Positions 33,664 through 42,536 of a stretch of DNA of 64,000 bases are shown here, in pieces. The notes beneath the pieces are model-generated. The model saw nothing but the letters and a program-made list of their open reading frames with translations, was not told the DNA's origin and made no database searches. Made by a program: the position numbers and the translations under genes. The stretch lies in contig CAYRKQ010000002.1 of NCBI GenBank assembly GCA_964424985.1, forward strand, positions 1 through 64,000, in the 5' to 3' direction. The stretch comes from CAYRKQ01 sp964424985. Its GTDB lineage: Bacteria > Patescibacteriota > Saccharimonadia > Saccharimonadales > UBA7683. Each line of letters opens with the position of its first letter. The stretch's first letter is position 1.

Positions 33664-36600
33664 TATGCAGCCTCCTTTTCTTCTACATCTGTTGTCGTAT
33701 CGTCATTGTCATCATTGTCGTCATTATCATCGGGAGTGGCAGCGTCACTTTCGTCAAGTACTTCAAATTCGCTGGCAACCATTTCTTCGGTCACGTCCAT
33801 TGGTGTAACACCTTCAGCCACGATAGTTGCGGGATGAGAAGCTTCCTCGGCAATAGTGGCAGAAAGCACCTCTTCGGCATCAACTTCTTCAATACCGCCC
33901 TTTTCGTTGCTAATCAAATCAACTTTCAGGCTCAACCCCTGCAGTTCTTTTACCAGCACGTTGAAGCTTTCTGGAATCTTCGGACCAACAATTGGTTCTT
34001 GCTTAATAATGCTCTCATAAGCCTTTGAGCGTCCGTAGACATCGTCAGACTTGAGTGTCAGCATTTCTTGCAAGGTGTTCGCAGCACCGTAGGCTTCCAG
34101 TGCCCAGACTTCCATCTCCCCAAAGCGCTGACCACCATTTTGCGCCTTACCACCAAGCGGCTGTTGGGTAACCATGGTGTATGGCCCAATCGAACGAGCG
34201 TGGATTTTATCGGCAACCATATGGTGCAGCTTAATAATGTGCATCATACCAACCGTGATGCGCTCTTTAAAGTACTCACCTGTTCGGCCGTCAATAAGCT
34301 GTTGCTTTCCATCTTCGGGGAGGCCGGCTTTTTTAAGCTCAGCCTTAATTGTATCAATGGTCACGCCATTAAAGGTCGGAGTGGTAACCTTGTAGCCAAG
34401 CGTATGCGCGGCCATACCAAGGTGGGTTTCAAACAGCTGGCCGATGTTCATACGACTCGGCACACCGAGTGGGTTAAGCAGAATGTCAATTGGTTGACCT
34501 TCTTCAGTAAACGGCATGTCTTCTTCGGGCACAATTCGGGCAATCACACCTTTGTTTCCGTGACGTCCGGCCAATTTATCACCAACGGCAATTTTGCGCA
34601 TTTGAGCCACGAAGACTTGAATTTGCATAATAACGCCAGCTTTAAGGTCGTGGCCGTTTTCTCGTGAGAAGACTTTGACGCCAACGACTTTACCGTGCTT
34701 ACCATTGCTCATGCGCTGCGAGGTATCGCGAACATCTTTGGCTTTTTCACCAAAGATGGCGCGCAGTAAGCGTTCTTCGCTAGAAAGTTCTTGCTCACCT
34801 TTAGGTGTAATTTTACCAACCAAAATGTCGCCAGCTTTTACTTCAGCGCCAATAGTGACAATACCATTTTCATCAAGATGTCGCAGCGATTCTTCAGAGA
34901 CGTTTGGAATATCACGGGTGACAATTTCAGGCCCCAATTTAGTTTCACGTACCTCAACCATGTAGTCACTAATGTGTACACTAGTGAGTTCGTCATCTTC
35001 AACCAAACGGCGAGAAATAACAATCGAATCTTCAAAGTTATAGCCACTCCAGGGCATGAAAGCCACTAGAAGGTCTTTTCCAAGTGCTAGCTCACCATTT
35101 TGAATACTCATGCCTTCTACCAGTACATCACCGGCTTTGACCGTGTCTCCCGTTGAAACTAGTACTTTTTGGTTCATGCTGGAACCTTCGTTCGTACGAA
35201 CAAAGTGCTGCAGTTGATACTTCTTGGTTTCTTTGGCATATTTAACCGCTACTTCGCCAGCATCAGCCTTGGTGACCGTTCCTGCGCCTTCAGCGTAAAT
35301 AACTTGACCACTGTTTTTAGCAACGATCGCTTCTGTTCCGGTACCAACAATTGGTGATTGGGTTTTAATAAGTGGCACGGCTTGCTTTTGTTGGTTCGAG
35401 GCAATCAGTGCACGACCAACGGCATCTTTTTCGGCAAACGGAATCAGCGAGGCCGTAGAACCCAAAATTTGGTTACGAGCCGCGTCCATATGTGTTACCA
35501 GCTCAGCATCCACTTCTTCAGCTTGCAGTTTGACCCGGGCTGAAACACGCTCGACAGCAAAAGTATTATCTTTATTCAGCGGTGTACCAGCAGAGGCAAT
35601 CACGGCCTTCTTTTCTTCATCGGCATCAAGATAGATAATGTCTTTAGTAATTTTGCCATTTTTGACAATTTTGTATGGTGATTCAATAAAACCGTAGTCA
35701 TTAACACGGGCGTGTGAACCAAGGTTCAGTACCAAACCAATGTTGGCACCTTCTGGTGTTTCCACCGTACAAAGACGGCCATAATGGGTAGCGTGGGCAT
35801 CACGAACCTCAAAACCAGCACGCTCTCTTGAAAGACCACCAGGACCCATTGAACTCAGGCGTCGTTTGTGAGCCAGCTCAGAAAGTGGGTTGGTTTGATC
35901 CATAAACTGCGAAAGCTGTGAGCTGGCAAAAAACTCGCGAACGGCGGCCACGATAGGGCGGGCGTTGATAAGCTGCGCCGGCGTAACCGTTTCGATTTCG
36001 CTCATGCTCATACGGTCTTTAGCATTGCGCTCCATTCTCAGCAGACCAATGCGGAATTGACGCTGTACGAGTTCGCCAACAAGTTTAATGCGGCGGTTAG
36101 CAAGGCTATCAATATCGTCTGGTGCATCTTGTGTATTATTAAGACGAATAAGTTCTTTAATAATTGCTACCAAATCATCAAGACGCATGACACGATTTTT
36201 GGCAGTGTTTGCCACATCAAGTTCCAGACGTTTGTTCATTTTGTAGCGACCCACGCGGCTGATATCAAACCTCTTATAGTTAAAGAAGGTGTTTTCAATC
36301 AGGCTTTTGGCGTTATCAACCGTCGCTAAATCACCAGGGCGAATGCGGCGGTAGACTTCAATAAGCGCGTCGTTTGTACCTTTGCTTGGATCCTTTTCAA
36401 TGGTGGCATCAATATGCTTGACGTCACCAGTGTCAACGTCTTTGAAAAGTTCTTGCAGCTGCGCATTTTGACCATAGCCAAGGGCTCTGAGCAGTGTGGT
36501 GACAGGAATTTTACGCTTACGGTCAATCTTAACGTAGATTGCACCGTTAGCTGCAGTTTCAAACTCTAACCAGGCGCCACGGCCGGGAATCAGTTTGGCA

Positions 36601-37070
36601 CCGTACAGGTTGCGTCCACCGCTGGTGGCAGCCGTAAAAAATACGCCTGGTGAGCGTATTAATTGGCTGACGACGACACGTTCTGCACCGTTAATCACAA
36701 AAGTACCGCGGCTTGTCATCCACGGATAGTCACCCATATAAATTTCTTGTTCTTTGACTTCACCAGTCACTTTGTTGGTAAGTTCAATCGTGACGTACAG
36801 TGGAGCATCAAAACTGACGTTGTTCTCGCGAGCATCACGCTCAGTGATTTTCGGATCTTTAAAATGATACTGTTTGAACCGTAGTTCTAGTTTTTGACCA
36901 GTGTAGTCTTCTACTGGGTTAATTTCCGCGAAGATCTCGCCGAGACCCTCTTGGACAAAGTTTGTGAAAGATTTGAGCTGGTGCTCAATTAAGTTTGGAA
37001 GTGCCAAGTCATCATCATCGCTCGTGAATGAAATGCGCATTGGGCGCTTTTTAAGATCTGTCTTAGCCAT
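33663..37070 (-). CDS. rpoB: DNA-directed RNA polymerase subunit beta
   Basis: 1135 aa from MAKTDLKKRPMRISFTSDDD; the frame is open 15 codons further upstream, but this start has GGAG 14 bases before it and fits family length. The rifampicin region reads SSQLSQFMDQTNPLSELAHK, then RRLSSMGPGGL, keeping the Asp, His and Ser positions of sensitive enzymes. The C-terminus ends in an acidic Asp/Asn run (DDNDDNDDNDDTTTD) encoded by short repeats. Forms the active-centre cleft with RpoC. Confidence 0.98.
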   Translation of the reverse strand: MAKTDLKKRPMRISFTSDDDDLALPNLIEHQLKSFTNFVQEGLGEIFAEINPVEDYTGQKLELRFKQYHFKDPKITERDARENNVSFDAPLYVTIELTNKVTGEVKEQEIYMGDYPWMTSRGTFVINGAERVVVSQLIRSPGVFFTAATSGGRNLYGAKLIPGRGAWLEFETAANGAIYVKIDRKRKIPVTTLLRALGYGQNAQLQELFKDVDTGDVKHIDATIEKDPSKGTNDALIEVYRRIRPGDLATVDNAKSLIENTFFNYKRFDISRVGRYKMNKRLELDVANTAKNRVMRLDDLVAIIKELIRLNNTQDAPDDIDSLANRRIKLVGELVQRQFRIGLLRMERNAKDRMSMSEIETVTPAQLINARPIVAAVREFFASSQLSQFMDQTNPLSELAHKRRLSSMGPGGLSRERAGFEVRDAHATHYGRLCTVETPEGANIGLVLNLGSHARVNDYGFIESPYKIVKNGKITKDIIYLDADEEKKAVIASAGTPLNKDNTFAVERVSARVKLQAEEVDAELVTHMDAARNQILGSTASLIPFAEKDAVGRALIASNQQKQAVPLIKTQSPIVGTGTEAIVAKNSGQVIYAEGAGTVTKADAGEVAVKYAKETKKYQLQHFVRTNEGSSMNQKVLVSTGDTVKAGDVLVEGMSIQNGELALGKDLLVAFMPWSGYNFEDSIVISRRLVEDDELTSVHISDYMVEVRETKLGPEIVTRDIPNVSEESLRHLDENGIVTIGAEVKAGDILVGKITPKGEQELSSEERLLRAIFGEKAKDVRDTSQRMSNGKHGKVVGVKVFSRENGHDLKAGVIMQIQVFVAQMRKIAVGDKLAGRHGNKGVIARIVPEEDMPFTEEGQPIDILLNPLGVPSRMNIGQLFETHLGMAAHTLGYKVTTPTFNGVTIDTIKAELKKAGLPEDGKQQLIDGRTGEYFKERITVGMMHIIKLHHMVADKIHARSIGPYTMVTQQPLGGKAQNGGQRFGEMEVWALEAYGAANTLQEMLTLKSDDVYGRSKAYESIIKQEPIVGPKIPESFNVLVKELQGLSLKVDLISNEKGGIEEVDAEEVLSATIAEEASHPATIVAEGVTPMDVTEEMVASEFEVLDESDAATPDDNDDNDDNDDTTTDVEEKEAA

Positions 37071-37185
37071 AGGCAGATACTGCTCCTTATAGAACTTCGC
37101 CGTAGTTACATGCATGCAAAATGCAACTCGTGCTCAGTAGTTAAATTGTTTGAACAAACTCGAAGTGACCCTAAGCTCGCATTGT

Positions 37186-37214
37186 GATTTGCTTTACTGC
37201 AGTTGAAGCAAATC
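37186..37214. repeat. hairpin in the rpoB upstream region
   Basis: GATTTGCTT (37186-37194) and AAGCAAATC (37206-37214) form a perfect 9-bp stem with an 11-base loop. The 199-base gap between clpP and rpoB must hold the rpoBC promoter; no convincing -35/-10 pair was recognised there. The hairpin could be a leader structure or the clpP-side terminator, but it has no T run. Confidence 0.45.
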
Positions 37215-37269
37215 AGGCTTACACTACCTCTTGCAATACATTGTGAGGCAATCTATCCAGTAAGTCAAG

Positions 37270-37854
37270 TTATTTGATTGGTTTTGTGATAATCCTGTCG
37301 ACAAGGCCGTACTTCACCGATTCTTCGGCAGTCATCCAGAAGTCGCGTTCCATGTCGTGGTGAATTTTCTCGTGTTTTTGACCGGTATTTTTGGCCATAA
37401 TATCTTCAAGAAGTCGTTTAATTCTGAGAGATTCTTTCAAGTCAATTTCTTGATCGGTAACTTTACCTCGTGTACCACTAGATGGCTGGTGGATCATCAT
37501 GGTGGCGTTGGGCAGTATAAAGCGCTTACCTTTGGTGCCGGAGCTGAGTAAAAACGCCGCAGCGGAAGCCTGCACGCCAATACCAAACGTCTGTATGTCA
37601 TTAGAGAGGTATTGCATGGTGTCATAAATTGCCAGCGCGTCGTAGACATGACCACCAGGGCTGTTGATGTACATGTAAATATCTTTCTTGGCATCTTCAC
37701 TTTGCAAAAACAAAAGCTGCGCCACAATCAAGCCGGCCGTGTGCTCATTTACTTCGTCATGCAAAAAAATGATGCGGTCACGCAGAAGACGGCTATAGAT
37801 ATCAAAGGCACGTTCTCCCTGGCCAGACGGTTCAATAACAGTTGGAACTAACAT
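37270..37854 (-). CDS. clpP: ATP-dependent Clp protease proteolytic subunit
   Basis: 194 aa, normal. Catalytic Ser97 in GVQASAAAFLLSSG and His122 in MIHQPSSGTRGK are clear; SPGGHVYDALAIYDTM is the conserved strand-turn. It forms the barrel that degrades proteins fed by ClpC or ClpX. A CIRCE operator (37872-37898) overlaps its -35 box and the -10 box lies 6 bases before the ATG, so it is probably HrcA-controlled and leaderless. The propeptide is very short. Confidence 0.98.
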   Translation of the reverse strand: MLVPTVIEPSGQGERAFDIYSRLLRDRIIFLHDEVNEHTAGLIVAQLLFLQSEDAKKDIYMYINSPGGHVYDALAIYDTMQYLSNDIQTFGIGVQASAAAFLLSSGTKGKRFILPNATMMIHQPSSGTRGKVTDQEIDLKESLRIKRLLEDIMAKNTGQKHEKIHHDMERDFWMTAEESVKYGLVDRIITKPIK

Positions 37855-37860
37855 AATTTC

Positions 37861-37889
37861 ATACTAGCAATTTAGCACTCAACAGTCAA
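37861..37889 (-). promoter_or_regulatory. clpP promoter
   Basis: TTGACT (37884-37889), 17-base spacer, TAGTAT (37861-37866), ATG at 37854. The -35 box is the spacer of the CIRCE element, so repressor binding would block RNA polymerase. Confidence 0.75.
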
Positions 37890-37898
37890 GACTGCTAA
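37872..37898. promoter_or_regulatory. CIRCE operator (HrcA site) upstream of clpP
   Basis: TTAGCACTC (37872-37880), 9 bases, GACTGCTAA (37890-37898). The CIRCE consensus is TTAGCACTC-N9-GAGTGCTAA; only one base differs. It overlaps the tig stop codon. Confidence 0.88.
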
Positions 37899-39175
37899 CT
37901 TGTTGCGGTTGAGTAGAGGTAATCAACCGTCTTTTCAGTGAGCATACGAGAAAGGACTTCACGTTGCATTTCTGGCTTGGAAAAGTCTCCAGCCTGTTGC
38001 TGATACTGGGCTTGGTATTGGGCAATTCGCTCTTTCAGCTCAGCTTCATTTACCGTCAGTTTTTCTTTTTCAGCAATCTCCGCTAATACCATACCCACTG
38101 ACACACGGCGCTCAGCTTGCGGCTTCAGCGCTTTTTCGCGCCAATCGTCTTCATCTTTATAGTTTTCTTGCTTGATGTATTCTGGCAAAGTGATGCCTCT
38201 GTAGGTGAGGTTTTGACGCATGTCTTGTTCAAGACTTTCTATCTGATCGGCAATTAAAATCTGCGGTAGTACCATTTTAGATTTCTTGACAAGCTCTTCA
38301 ACAATTTCATCTTTAATTTTGTTCTCGGCTTCCGTTGTCTTCTGCTGGGTAAGCTGTGCTTTAATATCTTTCTTTAACTCTGCAAGCGTTTTAAATGGTC
38401 CAACAGTGGCCGCAAAAGCATCATCAGCCTTTGGCAGCACAACTGCTTTTACCTCTTTAACCGTCGTCTTGAAAGTGATTTTTGTACCAGCCAAGTTTTT
38501 GGCGTGGTAATCTTTAGGGAAGCTTAACTTAAGATCTTTCTTGTCGCCTTTTTTAACGCCTACCAGACCTTCTTCAAAGCCTGGGATGAAGGTATTGCTC
38601 CCAAGTACTAACGGGTAATCTTTGCCGCTAGCACCAGCCACCGCAGCGCCTTTGGCGTCAACGCCTTCAAAATCAATCCAGACTTCGTCATCATTCTTGG
38701 CGGCTCGATCAACTGGTTCTTTGGTGGCTACCCGTGTTCGTAGGTTGTCTATAACCTCTGTGACCTCTTTCTCTGCAACGGTAATTTTCGGTTTCGTTTT
38801 CTTAATTTTACTGTAATCACCTAGCTTTATTTCTGGCATGATTTCAAACGCAGCCTTAAACTCCATTTCGGTAAACGGTACAAATTTCAGCACATCAATT
38901 TGTGGTGAATTAAGTGGTTTCAGATCTTCCTTAATTGCAGCTTGGCGATAAAAGGTTTCAATGGCTTCTTGCAAGAATTCCGATTGAAATTGGCCTTGGT
39001 CAACATTCTTCTCAACCACTGAAAGTGGTGCCTTGCCTGGTCGAAACCCAGCAATTTTAAGCTTGCCAGCAAAATGCCCCAGCACGTGATTCTTTAGTTT
39101 TTCTAACTGTTCCGCATCCGCTGAGATTACAAGCTCAACTTCAGTCTCTGATTTATTGGTTCGTTTTACATTCAT
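37895..39175 (-). CDS. tig: trigger factor (ribosome-associated chaperone)
   Basis: 426 aa from the ATG at 39175; a TTG three codons upstream is less likely because GATAAT lies 8 bases before this ATG. The N-terminal ribosome-binding motif appears as AGFRPGKAPLSVVEKN; the middle FKBP-like domain (VWIDFEGVD to GVKKGDKKDLKLSFPKDYHA) and the helical C-terminal chaperone arms follow. It folds nascent chains at L23. Confidence 0.95.
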   Translation of the reverse strand: MNVKRTNKSETEVELVISADAEQLEKLKNHVLGHFAGKLKIAGFRPGKAPLSVVEKNVDQGQFQSEFLQEAIETFYRQAAIKEDLKPLNSPQIDVLKFVPFTEMEFKAAFEIMPEIKLGDYSKIKKTKPKITVAEKEVTEVIDNLRTRVATKEPVDRAAKNDDEVWIDFEGVDAKGAAVAGASGKDYPLVLGSNTFIPGFEEGLVGVKKGDKKDLKLSFPKDYHAKNLAGTKITFKTTVKEVKAVVLPKADDAFAATVGPFKTLAELKKDIKAQLTQQKTTEAENKIKDEIVEELVKKSKMVLPQILIADQIESLEQDMRQNLTYRGITLPEYIKQENYKDEDDWREKALKPQAERRVSVGMVLAEIAEKEKLTVNEAELKERIAQYQAQYQQQAGDFSKPEMQREVLSRMLTEKTVDYLYSTATS

Positions 39176-39212
39176 AAGATGCAATTATCTCACATCAGAT
39201 GAAAAAAGTGAA

Positions 39213-39241
39213 CCGCTGACAAGGATAATCCTTGTAAGCGG
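39213..39241 (-). terminator. terminator after hisS
   Basis: A 14-bp stem with one mismatch (CCGCT-t-ACAAGGAT and ATCCTTGT-c-AGCGG, minus strand) with a one-base loop centre, followed by TTCACTTTTTTC. It lies 8 bases after the hisS stop. Confidence 0.75.
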
Positions 39242-39249
39242 AAGGAAGG

Positions 39250-40542
39250 CTATTGTACCACTTTCGCGATTTCGCTGGCTGTCAAAACATCTTCTTTTTG
39301 GGTTTCGACATTGCGTAAAATGTACTTCTGGGCTCGGACTTCTTCTTCGCCGACAAAGAGAAGATATGGGACACTCATTTTTAAGGCAGATTTAAGTTGT
39401 TTTTCAGGTTTGCGGCCTGAGATATCAACGGCAACATTTACACCCTTCGCTCGTAGTTGCTTTGCAACCTCTTGTGCTTCTTTCAACACCTCCCCTACCA
39501 CCACCATGTAGATCTGGGTGGTGGAGGTCATTGGCGGCTCTAGCTTGTGGCTGGCGAGGAAGTTTTCGATTGGCGCATCACCCATACCAAAACCAACAGT
39601 GGCCACCGGTTCAACACCGAACGCTCCCACCAGGCCGTCATAGCGGCCACCGCCGAACATAGAACGATTATTTTCCGGATCAAGATCGAAGACTTCAAAC
39701 ACAATATCGGTATAGTAGTCGAAACCCCGCATTAACGTGATATCAAACACCGCTGAGCTAATTTGATGTTCGCCCAGCAGCGTGAAAAGCATCTGCACCT
39801 CTTTGACTGCTTGTGAGGTCTTGATTTCGTCTGGTAAATCCGCGAGCGACTTCGCTTTTAAAAGTGCCTTTAGCTTTTCGAGGCCCGCGACTTGCGCTTT
39901 TGTCTTAAAAATCTCCCGTGCCTTTTCAACAAAATCAGCCGGCTTAATTTTATCCTTCTTATCAAACAGTTGTATCATTTGTTTGGCCTGAGCTGCATCC
40001 AGCTCAAGATAACTACTCATGATGAGATTGATGAGTTTCCGCGAATTGACCTTAATTTGATACATTGACTCATCAGCCCCAAATTCACGCATAATGGCAT
40101 CGGCCATACTGATAATCTCCAGATCCGCGTCGATTGTAGCCACGCCAAATATATCAACATTCAACTGCCAGAACTGTCGGTTCCGTCCGCGCTGCGGCCG
40201 CTCATAGCGCCAACAGTCTGGAATTGAATACCACCTGAGTGGATATGGCAGCTCTTGCCGGCGCGCCGCCACCATCCGGCTGACACTCGGTGTCATTTCA
40301 GGCCGCAGCACCACATTTCGCCCACCTCTATCTGTAAAATTATAGGTTTGCTCATTCACAATTTCATCACTCGTTTTAGAGGTAAATAGTTCAATTGGCT
40401 CCAAGACCGGCGCTGTATACTCTTCATAGCCGTACCGTTCGCAAACTTTCTTCCAAACCCCAAAAATGTAATTTTGCAGTCGTTTATCCTCAGGATAAAA
40501 ATCCCGCGCCCCTTTATAACTTTGTGTACTTAATTTCGCCAT
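39250..40542 (-). CDS. hisS: histidine--tRNA ligase
   Basis: 430 aa, class II synthetase. Motif 2 (SIPDCWRYERPQRGRNRQFW, then QLNVDIFG), the histidine-specific LMRGFDYYTDIVFEVFD and motif 3 (GGGRYDGLVGAFG ... VGFGMG) are present, followed by an anticodon-binding domain (~residues 330-430). AAAGGA lies 5 bases before the ATG. Confidence 0.97.
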   Translation of the reverse strand: MAKLSTQSYKGARDFYPEDKRLQNYIFGVWKKVCERYGYEEYTAPVLEPIELFTSKTSDEIVNEQTYNFTDRGGRNVVLRPEMTPSVSRMVAARRQELPYPLRWYSIPDCWRYERPQRGRNRQFWQLNVDIFGVATIDADLEIISMADAIMREFGADESMYQIKVNSRKLINLIMSSYLELDAAQAKQMIQLFDKKDKIKPADFVEKAREIFKTKAQVAGLEKLKALLKAKSLADLPDEIKTSQAVKEVQMLFTLLGEHQISSAVFDITLMRGFDYYTDIVFEVFDLDPENNRSMFGGGRYDGLVGAFGVEPVATVGFGMGDAPIENFLASHKLEPPMTSTTQIYMVVVGEVLKEAQEVAKQLRAKGVNVAVDISGRKPEKQLKSALKMSVPYLLFVGEEEVRAQKYILRNVETQKEDVLTASEIAKVVQ

Positions 40543-40574
40543 AATTTCCTTTATTATAACCGCATGAGCAGTAT

Positions 40575-41456
40575 TTAGTTAATAGATAGTGTCTTTCTTG
40601 GGTTCTGTACAAGCATCCGCTCAATATCATCCAGGGCAACTCCAGCTCGCAATAATCTCTTGGCAAAATCTCTCAACGCCTCACTAGGGCTTGGGCTAAA
40701 TTCTTGACCAACATCAGAAGAAAGAATTACTGAACCAGCTCCAACTGCCTTGATTTGAGCAGCAATCTCTTCAATAGAAATGCCGTCCATGCTGAACATT
40801 GAATATGGCTGCTCCATAAAACATCCTATTTTCGCTAGCTTCTTCTGCGTCGCTATGGGCATTTGAATGTGCTGATAGATCGGGTGGGTTATGATGACGG
40901 TCACCCCAAGCTTTCTCGCAAACTCTGCCACTAAAACACTTTCTTCTGCGGAAATATGTCCCGTCGCCAGAACGGCTCCTACCTGAGCGATCATCTTTAT
41001 GACTTTTTTGGTGTCAGTTGTTAGCGCGCCATTCTCCGCTACTTTGACTGGTGTTGTCTGCAAAGCAGATTTCAACTTGAGGCTTTTATCCTGAACCCAT
41101 TCGGGCGCAATTTCGTATTGATTATTTTTCAAAAATTGTTCAGCATTTATTGTTGGGAACCACACAATGAACGTCTTCTTTGCAATAAGAGACGTCGCAT
41201 AAACTGCCTCAGCATTCATTCCGCCTACAGCGTTATTGAGCACAATACTACCGTATATATCTAGCTCGCTTTCGTCGACCGCACTAATCATCGGTTCTGT
41301 AGGGTAAAAGTGGTTTTTCAGCACACAGCCCGCCAGTTTGCCTGTTTCAAGTTTTCTCAATGAATTCACTGTGTACTTTCTTGGAATGACCTCTGGCCCA
41401 ATGTGAACGTGAAGATCGTACGCGTTCTTGATTATCTGTTCAAGCTGATTCATCAC
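40575..41456 (-). CDS. DUF6282-type metal-dependent hydrolase-like protein
   Basis: 293 aa. The N-terminal DLHVHIGPEVIPRKYTV, then AGCVLKNHFYPTEPMISAV and YGSIVLNNAVGGMNAEAVYA, match the DUF6282 pattern, a PHP/amidohydrolase-like barrel whose HxH and later His/Asp (ATGHISAEE, ILSSDVGQEFSP) would bind metal. The substrate is unknown. It starts (GTG, then ATG) directly after the stop of the unknown 41457 gene, so both act in one operon behind the attenuator-like leader at 42472-42652. Confidence 0.7.
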   Translation of the reverse strand: MMNQLEQIIKNAYDLHVHIGPEVIPRKYTVNSLRKLETGKLAGCVLKNHFYPTEPMISAVDESELDIYGSIVLNNAVGGMNAEAVYATSLIAKKTFIVWFPTINAEQFLKNNQYEIAPEWVQDKSLKLKSALQTTPVKVAENGALTTDTKKVIKMIAQVGAVLATGHISAEESVLVAEFARKLGVTVIITHPIYQHIQMPIATQKKLAKIGCFMEQPYSMFSMDGISIEEIAAQIKAVGAGSVILSSDVGQEFSPSPSEALRDFAKRLLRAGVALDDIERMLVQNPRKTLSIN

Positions 41457-42155
41457 CTACCCTCCTTTTAGCCATGGTGCACGAAGCTCCTCTGGAACAT
41501 ATAGTCGTGGCACATCACCACACATTATGTCACGTTCTGGCCAGTTTAAACTAACCCAAACCGCGTCCATTGCTTCATTAACATATGCAGCCTCTGCAGC
41601 GCGCAGCATGCTGTACTCCGCAGCCGACTCGTAAACTTCATCATATTCTGACTTGCTTGAATACTTCTCAGCTGCTTCTAGGATTTTCTCTTGCTGCTTC
41701 GGTTCAAGTCTTTCAAACGCGTACGCCTCCCTAGCTCGTAATTGCACCATTCGGCTATCTTCTAGTACCGATGTCGCGGTGAAAAAATTTTGATCTGTAG
41801 ACCCAATCAAATCTGAAACATTACGCCAGTACATCTTTGCTTTTGTGATATCAAAATTATTTCGAAGAGCGTATGTATCAGCAAACATCACTAAAGAATT
41901 TACGTCAAAAAACTTTTTCAACCGCTCTTTAAGACCGTTTGAACCAAAGAGCCATTCAATTGTTTGGAGCTCGGGAGAGCCGATTTCGGTTCGACCATTA
42001 GCTGGAGCTGCCCACGGGATAAATATATCGATCCCACCTTTCATAACAGCATTGCCAATTTTCCCAGCAAGTTGCTCTCCACCTTTTGGCTTACACCCGG
42101 AGTAATTCCTGACCTCCCATAAAACAGCATCTGTTCTATTAGTTTTTTCACTCAT
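41457..42155 (-). CDS. unknown soluble protein
   Basis: 232 aa, not recognised. No signal peptide or membrane segment. A conserved-looking segment IDIFIPWAAPANGRTEIG follows NYSGCKPKGGEQLAGKI; the C-terminal half is helical and Ala/Glu-rich (YESAAEYSMLRAAEAAYVNE), ending LYVPEELRAPWLKGG. It overlaps the membrane-protein gene upstream by 8 bases and abuts the DUF6282 gene, so a shared pathway is likely. A catalytic role in small-molecule metabolism is only a guess. Confidence 0.6.
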   Translation of the reverse strand: MSEKTNRTDAVLWEVRNYSGCKPKGGEQLAGKIGNAVMKGGIDIFIPWAAPANGRTEIGSPELQTIEWLFGSNGLKERLKKFFDVNSLVMFADTYALRNNFDITKAKMYWRNVSDLIGSTDQNFFTATSVLEDSRMVQLRAREAYAFERLEPKQQEKILEAAEKYSSKSEYDEVYESAAEYSMLRAAEAAYVNEAMDAVWVSLNWPERDIMCGDVPRLYVPEELRAPWLKGG

Positions 42156-42471
42156 CGGCAGGCTCCTTGTCCAGCAGAACTACCACACCAGTACATGCTG
42201 TTAATGCGCCTCCTAGTACTAGGAGACCTGACCCTACTTCACTCAGAGGAGGCCTATCCGCACAAGGAGATCTAGCAGGCCCTTCCGAGTTGGGGATAAG
42301 AGGTTTATCGCAATTTTTAATAGCCTCCATCTCAGATCTTGCTACGTCGGAGTCGTAAGTCGCCCAACTAACCCCGAGACCAGCACTCATCATGAGAATC
42401 CCCGCCACAACTATTTTTCTGCCGTTAGCTTGGATCCTCTCTTCAATATTGTATTTTATACTTTCACTCAT
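42148..42471 (-). CDS. small membrane protein heading the DUF6282 operon
   Basis: 107 aa from MSESIKYNIEERIQANGRKI, chosen because GAGGA lies 5 bases upstream; the frame is open back through the terminator hairpin, which cannot be coding here. Two hydrophobic segments, IVVAGILMMSAGLGVSWATY and LLVLGGALTACTGVVVLL, flank a Pro/Cys-containing loop (NCDKPLIPNSEGPARSPCAD). Not recognised. It overlaps the next gene by 8 bases. Confidence 0.6.
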   Translation of the reverse strand: MSESIKYNIEERIQANGRKIVVAGILMMSAGLGVSWATYDSDVARSEMEAIKNCDKPLIPNSEGPARSPCADRPPLSEVGSGLLVLGGALTACTGVVVLLDKEPADE

Positions 42472-42510
42472 ATTTTCCTCATCTTGTTTCATTAATCTAA
42501 TTTGAATATT

Positions 42511-42536
42511 AAAAAACGCCCCGGAGCCGGAGCGTT
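42511..42536 (-). terminator. intrinsic terminator in the leader of the DUF6282 operon
   Basis: On the minus strand AACGCTCCGG and the complementary CCGGGGCGTT close a GC-rich hairpin, followed by six T. It lies about 40 bases before the first gene of the operon and about 115 bases after the promoter at 42653. It would end a short RNA or act as an attenuator. Confidence 0.8.

Noticed and set aside
34068..34667. 199-codon plus-strand open frame
   Set aside because: Antisense to conserved rpoB sequence; no start signal and no recognisable domain.
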